Below are positions 40,529-51,505 of a DNA stretch of 64,000 bases, one piece after another (position 1 is the stretch's first letter; each line of letters begins with the position of its first letter). A program made the position numbers and the translations under genes. This stretch comes from Siderastrea radians (taxonomy: Eukaryota; Cnidaria; Anthozoa; Scleractinia; Rhizangiidae), in the NCBI GenBank assembly GCA_964017195.1, contig OZ024889.1:63065858-63129857 (forward strand). Direction: 5' to 3'. The notes below the pieces were generated by a model, which searched no databases, had not been told where the DNA came from, and saw only the letters and a list, made by a program, of their open reading frames with translations.

Positions 40529-41059
40529 TGAACCAACTTTAATTATTGCCTTTTACTTTATTGCTTGGATTGTTGAGGCCTACATCTTGGCACAGCTTGA
40601 ACATGACATTGCACGCGAATTTGTAACTAGATAAACTTGCCTCGGTCGTAGAAGGCGTTGCTTTTTTTTTCTTATTATAATTTCAATAGACGAAGTTATG
40701 GGGAACAAATAATCATCGTAATCATCATTCTCCCTCTCCGCTTAGTTTTCGTATTTAGTTTGTGTTTATGTTTATGTTGTTTTTGTTTCAATCAATTTCC
40801 TCGAGTCGTTCTACGGTGGCACAACAGTGTTTCTGGTCACCTTTTATGTTCTGTCGTTTTCGTTATTCGTTAGTGTTTTGTAGGGTGTTAATTGCAAGTG
40901 TAATAAGGGAGAGTGTTTATTTTTTTTGCAAACAAACGCCTGCTTTATGTAATTCTTTTCATCACAACTTTTGTATGCAAATGATTCAGGTAACGTTTTT
41001 TGTTATTCCATTCGTGGCCTTTTACAAGTTCCAACAGTTGTGGTAAAATCATGGCAGCA

Positions 41060-41790
41060 AGTAACTGCATTTAAACTATTATCTTTAAATGCTCGTGGGA
41101 TTCGTTCTTTTGAGAAACGGAAAGCAGTATTTGGATGGGTAATGAGACAACAAGTCGACATTTGCTTTATTCAGGAAACCTATAGTACTAAGGAAGTCGA
41201 AAATGTTTGGAAAAAGCAGTGGAAGGGTGAGATGTATTTCTCGCATGGTTCCGTACATAGCAGAGGTGTGCTTGTCTTAATTAAAAATAGTTTGGAATTC
41301 CAAATCAAGTCCATGCGGCAGGACAAAGAAGGTCGATTGCCTTGCTGCGTGGTCAACTCTTTCAAGTAAAGAAGTGTGTTCGTACGAGGATGTTATGAAC
41401 CAATATTTGTGGAATAATAAAAACATTCTATGTGAAGGTAAATCTTTATATTATGCCTTTTTTCACATAAACTGTGGGATTAGCAAAATCGGAGATTTAG
41501 TCTCTAAAGACAATACGTTTCTGGAAAGTGATAAAATTCTCAGGTCAAAACTATCCCCTAGTCAATACTTCTTTTTAATGGGAGTAGTCAGTGCCATTCC
41601 AAAGGAATGGCGCTCCATTATCAGGAGTGAGAGTATATACTGTGAGACATATCCCTGCCCTGCAAATTCTTTTGAAGTGCCAATAAAGGGGGAAATGTTG
41701 GATATTTCTAGCATTTCCTCCAAAATTGTTTATGAAGAGTTTCTTTCTCGTAAAGTTATTCCTCCTACTGCCCAAAACAAATATAAAAAG
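41060..41790 (+). pseudogene. LINE ORF2 remnant: endonuclease start joined to C-terminal tail
   Basis: About 41060-41370 reads LLSLNARGIRSFEKRKAVFG and ICFIQETYSTKEVENVWKKQ (APE endonuclease with the catalytic Glu in QET) and SHGSVHSRGVLVLI. Around 41350-41400 the sequence jumps to the ORF2 tail (LWNNKNILCEGKSLYYAFF, PKEWRSII). Everything between, including all RT motifs, is missing, a deletion I estimate at over 2 kb. The tail is then interrupted by the BEL element at 41799. Confidence 0.85.
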
Positions 41791-41793
41791 AGT

Positions 41794-41798
41794 ATCCA
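41794..41798. repeat. BEL target-site duplication, left copy (ATCCA)
   Basis: ATCCA precedes the 5' LTR and is repeated at 48838-48842 after the 3' LTR. Confidence 0.97.
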
Positions 41799-42119
41799 TG
41801 TGCTGTCCCATATTTACAGCATTATTTCAGTATTTTTCAGTTTACCCTTGTTACGTGACTTATTGCGTTACTCTTTGTGCCTTGTTTACGCACGTGACTT
41901 TTCCTCGCTTTTCTATTGGACAGTGCTCTTAGCTTATATTATGGTCTGTACTAGCGGCACTAGGTAGTCGGAATTTTCACTCGCTAGTGTTGTAAAAGCT
42001 TTCTTTTTCACCAAATAATAAATCTGAATTTATCGGTTACACTGCTGGTGAATCGCTTCGGACCTTCTTCAAAGCTCGGGACGCTTTCGGGGTCATTTCA
42101 AGCGAGATGGATCAGAACA
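41799..42119 (+). repeat. BEL 5' LTR
   Basis: TG...CA, 321 bp. Contains the gag start ATG at 42107, so the LTR encodes the first four residues. AATAAT near 42017 and TATATT near 41937 could be processing or promoter signals. Confidence 0.97.
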
Positions 42120-45100
42120 GTGAAAAAGATAATTACGCATTGGCTCCCGTGGAAGACGAGGAATTTCTCCTTACGGACCCAGAGAATCCCTCGACTAGCC
42201 CGCCTCATGAAGAAACTACGGATGGTGATGCTCGACCAAAACGTACTATTAAGCCTACTCTGAAGCTGTTAGAAAACAGATTTAACTCCGATAAAGAAAA
42301 GCTGGAGAAAATGTGGGTTGATACGGCGGCAGCGATCTCTAAACTCCGGCAAACACCGGCTTCGTTGGACAAGATTCGCTCAGCAATAAGCGAGTTGCGT
42401 TCCATTTTCGGCGAATATCAACTTGTGTGGGTATCTCTAATGGATTTTACGAGTCGCTCTAATGCTCCCGAATGTCAAAGGGAACGTAAAACCGTCGAAG
42501 AGATGATGAAAACTCGCCGCGAACTCGTTCAAGGTGCGATCAACGAAGGAATAGATCGAAAGAATGACATATTACAAGAAGTACAATCGGCTCGCTCTGG
42601 GTCATCAGGTGTCAGTCGCGTCTCCACTGTGTCACCCACCGCGATACGAGCGCAAGCCAGAGCCGAAGCTGTGGCAGCCCAAAAGAAGGCAGAAATGGAA
42701 AGGAAAATGGCAGAAATCGAGGCCCAGTCGGCCCTCCTGTTAGAGCAAGAAGAGAAAAGGAAAAGAGAGGAAGAAATGGCCTTCGCTCGAAAGAAACGCG
42801 AGGAAGAGGCGCGGATCGCGTGTTTACGCCTGGAACAAGAGGCAGCCGTGGCACTGGCAAAAGCGAACGCGATGGATGAGGAACTCGCTCCCACCTTTGC
42901 CAAGGAATCCCAGAAACCAGATTTGCCGCTCATGGACCCATCCCAGCGTGTGCGGGATTTCATCAAGGCACACATGGATGAAGAAAGCACTCGAGGGATT
43001 CGTCCCGAAGCAAATCTCGTGGAGGAACAAACCACTGATGAGAAGCTAAATCCTGAAGCAACACAGCATGTTAAGTCAACTTTCAAAGAGGAACTCACCA
43101 CCCCTAAGAAGTCAAATCCTAAAGTTACGGAGTTCATTCCAATTCAAACTGAAAGCACAGTTTCACCTACATGTAAGCCTCTTAACCACGTGGAATCTTA
43201 TATTCAGTTCATGGCTAGACAAGAACTCGTAGCTAACAAGATTGAAAAGTTTGACAATCGACCAGAGAACTACCGCACCTGGAAAGCGTCGTTTGAAAAC
43301 ATGGTAAGAGATGTGAACATCACCGCAAGTGAAACATTAACCCTGTTAATCGAGTATACCACCAGTCAGTCAAAGAGACTTGTTCAACGCCTGCGCAATG
43401 CCTACGTAGAGAATCCTGAAGAGGGCTTAAAGGAAGCTTGGAAGAAATTAAGCGAGCGATTCGGTTCAAATGCGGTCGTAACTCAAATGCACCTTAACAA
43501 ACTGACAATGTTCCCCAAGATCGAACCCAAGGATAATAAAGGACTACAGGAACTTGGAGAGTTGCTCCTTGAACTGGAATGTGCAAAGAATGATGGAGGA
43601 CTTAGTGGTCTGAAAGTCCTTGATGAACCAGCATTCCTAAAACCTTTACTTGTTAAACTTCCAGAAGACCTCCAAGGAAGATGGCAACGTCACGCTTATC
43701 GATACAAAGTTCAGAAAGTTGCAGACTATCCTCCATTTAGTGAATTCGCTAAGTTCATCCAAGAGATATCGCAGGAAAGAAACGACCCTTACTTGGCAAT
43801 AGAGAACCTGGATAAGAGAAATCTTCGCTCCCCAAAAATTCCCTTCAAGCCACCTAAACCTCCAAACTCAGGTGAAGGCTTCACAGTGCGAAAGACTGAA
43901 CTTTCTGAAAATGCTCTCAACTCAAGTGGTCAACCTCCCTCTGCTCCCGATACCAGGAATTGGTGCTTCATTCATCGGTCACATCACGCCCTCAGCAAGT
44001 GTCGAGTCTTCAGATCAAAAACCTTGGATGAGAGGAAAAACCTGTTAAGTCAACATGGTGTCTGTTTCCGCTGTGTAGCTTCTTCTAACCATCATGCCAA
44101 AGACTGTACAGCTGTTATAAAGTGCAGCGAATGCCAGAGTGACAAACACACATCAGCACTTCATCCAGGCTCTCCAAACAACCCAGTAACTCGGAGCAAA
44201 GAGCAAGGAGACACCCAGCTTCATGGCGAGGAGGCCAGCAACTTCAGGACCACATGTACCGAGGTGTGTGGCAGCACAAGCGGAAGCAAATCCTGCTCTA
44301 AGATATGCCTCGCAAACGTTTACTCAAGAGATCACCCTGGCAACAAAATCAAGGTATATTCGATCATCGATGACCAAAGTAACTGTTCTCTCGGCACATC
44401 AAGACTCTTTGAACTGCTCAACTTGGGAGGTGATTCTACTCAGTACACACTTAGAACTTGCTCAGGGACGACACAAGCCAAGGGCAGAAGAGCCATGGAC
44501 CTTGTCATAGAATCTGTGGATGGTAGCAAACACCATAATCTACCACCTATCATCGAGTGCGATGCCATTCCAAACAACAGGGATGAAATCCCTACCCCCG
44601 AATCTGCAGGATTTCATCCCCATTTCAGGGGGATTGCCCACAAGATTCCCAACATAGATATGGAAGCTGACATCCTGCTCCTCATCGGAAGGGATGCACC
44701 CCCTCTGCACAAGGTCCACGAATCCCGCAATGGACCAAGGGATGCTCCATGGGCACAGCGGCTGGACTTGGGTTGGGTTGTGATCGGGAATGCATGTTTG
44801 AATGGCGCACACAGACCGAGCGAGATTGCCACTTTCAAGACCCATTTTCTTGATAATGGCCGGCCCTCGTTTATGGAACCCTGCCCCAGCCTTTTGTATG
44901 TCAAATGTGAAACAACCCTGGATGGCACACCTTCAGCCACCAATCGGAAAAAGGGACAATTTATTAACGAACGGTTCGAGGACAGTTTAGGAACCAATGT
45001 GTTTGTGCGCACAAGAGATGACAACAAGCCAGGCACCTCTATAGAGGATCGCAAATTCCTGAAGATTATGGATGAAGGCATGGTCAAGGACCAGGAATCA

Positions 45101-45526
45101 GGCAGCTGGGCAGCGCCCCTCCCACTCCGTGAGGAAACACAGCACCTCCCAGACAACAGAGAGAACGCTTTAAAACGAATGAAGTCAACACGTCGCCTCT
45201 TGGATAAGAAACCAACCATGAAGGAACACTACTTCACATTCATGCAAAAACTTCTCGACAGCGGCCATGCCGAGATTGCACCAGTAACTGGACCAAATCA
45301 GCCTACTACGCGGTGGTATCTCCCGCATTTCGGCGTGTACCACCCGCAGAAGCCAGGGAAGATCAGGGTGGTCTTCGATTCCGCAGCCGAGACAGAAAAA
45401 GTGTCCCTAAACAAGCTGCTGCTTTCGGGACCTGATCTTAACAATGGTTTATTAGATGTTCCACTCATTTCTCGTCGACGAGAGACACAGAGATCTTCTC
45501 CGGTTCTTCTGGTATCAAGACAATGA
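42107..45526 (+). pseudogene. BEL gag-protease-RT (N-terminal part)
   Basis: 1139 codons from ATG at 42107. Order: acidic N-terminus; Glu/Lys/Arg coiled-coil-like run ~190-265; DUF1759-type gag domain ~385-500 (KFDNRPENYRTWKASFENMV); two zinc knuckles ~650-690 (CFRCVASSNHHAKDC and CSECQSDKHTSALH); aspartic protease (DUF1758) with IIDDQSNCSLG ~750; and the RT N-terminal fingers (RWYLPHFGVYHP, GKIRVVFDSAA). At about 45450 the true reading jumps to another frame: a short deletion removed the RT strand with the first catalytic Asp (ADVQ motif of the family). The last ~25 codons here are therefore out-of-frame junk. Confidence 0.9.
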
Positions 45527-48354
45527 CCCAGCCAAGTCCCTGACGGAATACAGAATGAGGGTGCACGTTTTTGGAAACACATCATCTCCTGCGGTCGCCA
45601 CTTATGGTCTTCGAAAAACGGCTGAATTAGGAGAGTCCGAGTTTGGATCAGATGCCAAGGAACTTGTAGACAAGAACTTCTACGTGGACGATGCCCTAAA
45701 ATCTGTCGCCACTCCAGCCAAAGCCATAGACCTGCTAAAGCGAACACGAGCCATGCTAGCTACAGCTAACTTGCGCTTGCACAAGATCGCTTCAAGTCAC
45801 CCAGAGGTTACACAGGCCTTTCCAGACGAAGATCAGGCCACAGACATCCGCAATTTGGATTTCTCCAAGGACAGCATCCCTGTCCAGCGTTCTCTCGGCG
45901 TGTTCTGGGACTTAAAGTCAGATGCTTTCACGCTGAAAGTCTCTTCAGAGAATAAGCCATTTTCAAGACGCGGCGTCTTGTCGACTATTAACAGCCTGTA
46001 TGATCCTCTGGGTTTAGCAGCGCCGGTGACCATCAGGGGAAAATTTCTTCTTCGGTCCATGTCAGCTGACCTCTGCAACGCACAACCGGGAGATTGGGAT
46101 GCACCTCTTCCTGAAGAACGGAGGCCAGCCTGGGAACTTTGGCGCCAAAGTCTCCTTGCCCTAGATCAGATCAGAGTTCCTCGTGCTTACTCGTCAAAGC
46201 CACTTAATGCAGCTAACCGTGTGGAGCTCCACACCTTCTGTGATGCTTCAAACGAAGCCATTGGAGCAGTTTCTTACCTGAAATCTGTTCAGGATGACGG
46301 ACACATCCAGGTCTCATTCGTCCTGGGGAAAGCGAAGTTAGCTCCAACTCATGCCACAACTACGCCTCGCCTGGAGCTGTGTGCTGCGGTATTGGGAGTT
46401 GAGGTCGCGGAGCTGGTTATCGAAGAGCTCGACTTGGAACCACAGGCCATTGTCTACTATTCAGACAGCCGGGTTGTTCTTGGGTATATCAGCAATGAAA
46501 CCAGACGATTCTACGTTTACGTCAGCAATCGGGTACAGAGAATTAGAAGATCCACCTTACCAAACCAGTGGCACTACGTACCGTCGCATCTGAACCCTGC
46601 CGATCTCGCCACCCGATCTGTGGACGCGCAAAGCCTCTCTGAAAGCATCTGGCACACTGGTCCTGCGTTCCTCCACAACAAGCACGTGGCAGCCGACATG
46701 CCAGTAAGCAGCTTAGCCTCAGAAACTAAACTGGACGACCCCGAGGTTCGCCCCGAAGTAAAGGTGCTGACTAATCGACTGGAGCCAAACAAATGTCTTG
46801 GATCAGCAAGATTCTCCAGGTTTTCACAGTGGTTCACACTCTTGAAAGCAAACGCAAGGCTCATTATACTTGCCCGTTCACGGAAAAAGCAGGCACCCGT
46901 AGAGGAAGGTGACCATGCGGCACCGAGAACAGTGCTTACAGTGCAGACCTTCAAACAAGCCCAATCAATCATCATCAAGAACATACAATTGGAGGCTTAT
47001 GGAGAAGACTTAAAGCTCCTTCAGAATTCTGAAAGGTTACCAGCCACTAGTCCGCTCAAGAAACTCAGCCCAATCATTGATGCAGAAGGGCTCTTAAGAG
47101 TCGGCGGCCGCCTTGAACACGCACACCTGAAGTTTGAAGAACGTCACCCTTTAATCCTGCCGAGCTCGCATCATGCAGCAACTCTCATAGTCCGCTACTA
47201 TCATGCTAGAGTCCAGCATCAAGGTCGTCACTTCACCCTTGGCGCTATTAGGAGCCATGGCCTATGGATCCTCGGTGGAAAACGCCTCATCAACAGCGTC
47301 ATCAACAGTTGCATTAAATGCAAGAAACTGCGGGGAAGACAGCAGATCCAGAAAATGGCCAATCTACCTGTTGACCGACTAACTCCTGCTCCTCCATTCA
47401 GCTTTGTCGGCCTTGACGTCTTCGGTCCTTGGCTAGTGAGTGCCAGACGCACAAGAGGTGGAGTCGCTAACAGCAAACGTTGGGCCGTGCTCTTCACCTG
47501 CCTGACGACAAGAGCCATCCACATTGAGCTTATAGAGTCCATGGACTCTTCAAGCTTTATCAACGCACTACGACGATTCTTAGCCTTGCGAGGACCAGTG
47601 GTACAACTCCGTTCTGACTGCGGTACCAACTTCGTTGGAGCACACAACGAACTCCAAGCTTCACTCAATGAGATGCATGACGCTGTTCAGCCCTACTTAG
47701 CTTCGGAGGGTTGTGATTGGATCTTCAATGCGCCCCATTCATCTCATGTTGGTGGAGTCTGGGAACGGATGATAGGAGTTACTCGTCGAATCCTGGACGC
47801 AATGTTAGCTGAAATTGAACCCAAGCGTCTCTCTCACGAAGTCCTCTTAACGCTTATGGCGGAAGTTACCGCCATTGTGAATGCAAGACCCCTTGTTCCA
47901 GTCCCAACTGATCCTGAAGCGCCAGAGGTCCTAACGCCTGCAATCCTGCTGACACAGAAGACCCAAAGCTTGAAGGCTACTCCAGGAAACTTCAGCTGTG
48001 CAGACCTACACAGTAAGCAGTGGCGACAAGTACAGCATCTGGCCAATGTGTTCTGGCACCGATGGCGAAAAAGAGTTCCTCCCTACACTCCAGCCAAGAA
48101 GGAAGTGGGAACATGACACAAAGAACCTCGAAGAGGGTGACCTGGTTCTCCTCCGCTGCAAAGACCTTCCAAGGAACAGCTGGCCACTTGCCCGGATCAC
48201 CAAAACCTTCCCCAGTGCGGATGGGAAGGTGCGAAAGATTGAATTGCTGACAGCCAAGGACGGATCAAGGAAGAGCTACACAAGACCGGTGACCGAGGTC
48301 ATATTACTGAGGCGTGAGGACAATCTCAAGAAGATGAGAACCACTGTTGGATGA
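45456..48354 (+). pseudogene. BEL pol: RT C-terminal part, RNase H, integrase, frameshift near 48075
   Basis: The reading resumes at MFHSFLVDERHRDLLRFFWY and has NFYVDDALKS (RT motif C, YVDD), an RNase H region (TFCDASNEAIGAVSYL, PRLELCAAVL, YYSDSRVVLGYI), and integrase with HHCC-like HPLILPSSHH...CIKCKKLRG and DDE residues in GLDVFGPW, RSDCGTNFVGA and GGVWERMIG. At about 48070-48080 a one-base change moves the rest (LRCKDLPRNSWPLARI, SYTRPVTEVILL) to another frame ending at 48354. Lacking the first RT Asp, the copy cannot transpose by itself. Confidence 0.92.
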
Positions 48355-48516
48355 ACTTTGAACAGTGTTTCACACTTGGGATATGACATTGATCTTCAAG
48401 CAGTTAGTGCTTCACATATTGGACATGACATTGATTTCAGAACTTTGAATGATGATTCAGAACTGTCGTTACCCAGAACTCTAGTGATATTACCTTAAAT
48501 AATATCAGGCGAGGAG

Positions 48517-48837
48517 TGTGCTGTCCCATATTTACAGCATTATTTCAGTATTTTTCAGTTTACCCTTGTTACGTGACTTATTGCGTTACTCTTTGTGCCT
48601 TGTTTACGCACGTGACTTTTCCTCGCTTTTCTATTGGACAGTGCTCTTAGCTGATATTATGGTCTGTACTAGCGGCACTAGGTAGTCGGAATTTTCACTC
48701 GCTAGTGTTGTAAAAGCTTTCTTTTTCACCAAATAATAAATCTGAATTTATCGGTTACACTGCTGGTGAATCGCTTCGGACCTTCTTCAAAGCTCGGGAC
48801 GCTTTCGGGGTCATTTCAAGCGAGATGGATCAGAACA
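48517..48837 (+). repeat. BEL 3' LTR
   Basis: 321 bp, one mismatch to the 5' LTR. A purine-rich AGGCGAGGAG immediately upstream (about 48507-48516) is a plausible polypurine tract. Confidence 0.97.
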
Positions 48838-48842
48838 ATCCA

Positions 48843-49364
48843 AATCTCTCTGTCGATTGGAAGAAAATCTATTCTCTAGCGTTTAGTGTTACTTTGGATA
48901 CAAAGTTAAGAGCTTTTCAGTACAAATTGCTAAATCATATTGTGTATACAAATGACAGACTTTATAAATTTAAGATTGTAGACTCACCATTATGTGCTTT
49001 CTGTAACTCTGAAAATGAATCCCTCGAGCATTTATTGTTTCTTTGCAAAGCAAGCGAGGTATTCTGGAAAGAGGTATTGTCGTGCTTGGCCATCCATAAG
49101 AATGAACTTTTAAATGTTTCTCTCACTGATGTTTTGTTTGGTAAATTCGATATTGATAAAGACTTTATGGTAGTTAACCATGTTCTTCTTCTTGGAAAAT
49201 ATTCTATTTATAGGTGTAAGCTTGATAATATTAAACCTTCTTTGGCAGTTTTTAAGGCTAAATTGAAAGCTACTTTAAATTTAGAATTTTACATTGCCAG
49301 GAAAAAAGGCACACTTGTTCAACATTACAGAAAGTGGAATATCTTTATTCCTGTATTAATTTAG
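48843..49364 (+). pseudogene. LINE ORF2 C-terminal tail after the BEL insertion
   Basis: Continuation of the LINE tail: NLSVDWKKIYSLAF, DTKLRAFQYKLLNHIVYTND, then a CCHC-like CAFCNSENESLEHLLFLC and WKEVLSCL, ending TAG/TAA at 49362-49364. The apparent ATG at 48825 lies in the BEL LTR and is not the real start. Relative to 41374-41798 the frame is shifted, so the ORF was already broken. A ~370-bp 3' UTR and short poly(A) follow. Confidence 0.85.
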
Positions 49365-49737
49365 ATAATTTCCCTTTCCATTCTACCATTTTAAAAACCC
49401 AACAAATATATATTGTTTTTTTTTTTAAGGTCACTCTTTTTTCGAAACCTGTTTTTTTAACCTTTTGTTTAGAAAGCTGGTGTTTGCATTGTTATGGTTC
49501 CGTTTTCTTTCTGCTCTCCATGGCATAATATACTTGTATTTGTTATTATTGTAACGTGCACTTGTTTGTAGTAAGTAATGTTAGGCTTGTTAGTATTTAT
49601 TTTTATTGTAGTAGTGTAAGTACCGTCCGGACTGTAAGTAATGTTTAAATTGTAAGTAATTTTTTTTTTCTCTTTTCTTTGTATTGTTGTATTGTTTTGC
49701 TGTAATGGCAAGAAATAAAAAATTTGCAAAAAAAAAA

Positions 49738-50295
49738 ATGAGAATAGTTACGACATGTGAGCTGAATTGTCATGTGTCCTTCTAGGCGGTACTATTTTCT
49801 TTGTTAATACCATTCAAAGGGACAAGACCACTAAGTCTGAAGATATTTGTGAAATGCGAGCTGAATACTCATGAATACAAACAGTTTGTCCCTCTGGATG
49901 GTACTATTTCTTTGGGTAATACCGGTCAAAGGGACAAGACTACTAAGTCTGAAAATATGTATGTTAAGCTATCATTATTATAATAGAAACCTGTAAACAG
50001 TACAACCTGAAAGAAACTGTGTAATAGAAATCCAGGTGGACAGTAAATAAAAGCTGAATATACATATACACAGCTTGGACCCCCCCCCCCAGGTGAAGGC
50101 ATTAGAGCACTGAGTTTAAAAATATTTACGATTAATCAAGTTTTCTGATACACAATTATACCTTGTCAGCATGGCCTGCAATGATTTGAGGAAAATATTC
50201 AGAGTATGATGTATAAGAAGCTGATATGTCTGCATGTCCCCCTGGGCGGTATTACTTCTCAGGGTAATACCGACTAGAGGGACAAGACAACCTAG
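49738..50295. repeat. GTCC...GGAC hairpin repeats, right part
   Basis: Continues the repeats interrupted by the LINE: units at about 49774-49832, 49886-49952 and 50229-50293, each with GTCC(C/T)..GG(T/C)GGTA..., GGTAATACC and AGGGACAAGAC. A partial unit is visible near 50655. Non-coding; units have variable loops but conserved stems. Confidence 0.7.
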
Positions 50296-50299
50296 TTAC

Positions 50300-51505
50300 G
50301 CATAAACGAAACAGACTTGTGACAAAGGATCGATTATTTCTAAGACAATGTCTCATCCGCAAAAAACACGGTTTTTAAATAAACATTTCAATTCTCACAA
50401 GACCCTCGCAAGCTTACCGTTTCATTTTCTTAACTTGGAGTACTTGAGCTTATTTTCCGAAGACATTAAACAGTTCGACGCCAATTTCATGTTTAAACAA
50501 GCACTATACATTAATGGGGTGAAGTGTACAGTAAAAACCTTCTTTCTCGGCCTCTTTTAATGCGTGCTTTGAAGGTTCAGTCCGCCATATTGGATATTCG
50601 CCGAGAATTTTCCGAGAGCCGGCCGAATCGGAAAGTCGTTCCTAGTACTCCTCGGCTGTCCTTCTGGACGGTATTATTTAGGCACAACCGTGAAAACTGC
50701 AGCTGTGCAGCTTTTGTTTTTGCAGTATTTATCGCGCGCCCCAATGCCAAATAGTAGGAAAATTTCAACAGAAAAAGGTTAGCTGTCGGACAACAAGTAT
50801 GTTTTTAATTTTTGCTGCTATTATTAATACATATATTGAACTTAATTTTTAGCTTCCGCACTTTTTGTCTATAGTGCCTTAGATTTTCTGTTGGATGGCT
50901 GAAAAGTTCTTCTGCTGTTAAATTCCATACATTTTGAGGCTCTGTCTGGGCAATATTCGCAGTCGAAAAGCTACTTGATCCGTTGCTGGTATTTGGTTGT
51001 TTTTTTCTTTAGGAAGTTATCCACCGTGATCGATTTTATTTTAGCTTCCGCACTTTTTGATCAGATGCTTCGATCTTCAAAGTCCGACCCGTCGCTTGAT
51101 TCTGTGCGATGGTACGGGTATAAACGCTGAAGGCGTTTCTCTGTGATTTCAAGCATTGACTGAACTTTTTCAACTTTCTTTTCAAGTTGGCTTTGAATAA
51201 CAACAGCTTTTCTTTCAAGAGTTTCCTGATAACTCTTCAAACACATAAGTGTTTGATAAGTTTAAGCATTTTAAGTGCGCATTTTCTGAAGTAAGGCAAA
51301 TGTGGTCAGCAACACAATCTAATAAGTGTTTCTTTGCTACTTCCAAGTACATTTGCTTATAAATGCACCTCACTCTCTATTATTGACCAAGATACCTGAC
51401 ACACTGGACAGGAGAAACTTTATTCAATAGATAGAGATGTACATGTTAAAATTTCAAAATGAAATTAAAGAAAAAAATGATGGTAAACCTTACATTTTTA
51501 CAACC
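50300..51505. other. No recognised gene
   Basis: AT-rich. A 61-codon minus-strand frame at 51061-51246 has coiled-coil character (LERKAVVIQSQLEKKVEKVQ) and an acidic end, so it might be an exon of an unknown gene, but no splice context confirms it. Nothing else is supported. Confidence 0.35.

Larger units (their letters stand above)
41799..48837 (+). mobile_element. BEL/Pao LTR retrotransposon, young, 7039 bp
   Basis: Two 321-bp LTRs (41799-42119 and 48517-48837) begin TG and end CA, differ at one position (T at 41935, G at 48653) and are flanked by the 5-bp duplication ATCCA, the size expected for BEL/Pao. The interior encodes gag, aspartic protease, RT, RNase H and integrase in BEL order. 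One LTR difference means recent insertion; still, the pol frame is broken twice. Confidence 0.97.
39607..49737 (+). mobile_element. LINE retrotransposon (L1-like), internally deleted, 15-bp target duplication
   Basis: ATGAGAATAGTTACG at 39592-39606 is repeated at 49738-49752, directly after an A-rich 3' end. Inside are an ORF1 with L1 ORF1p C-terminal motifs, the start of the ORF2 endonuclease, a large deletion that removed the reverse transcriptase, and the ORF2 tail, which is split by a BEL element. Without the BEL insertion the LINE is about 3.1 kb. It cannot be autonomous. Confidence 0.93.

Noticed and set aside
48825..49364. Independent gene starting at 48825
   Set aside because: Its ATG is the LTR copy of the BEL gag start; the rest is the LINE ORF2 tail.
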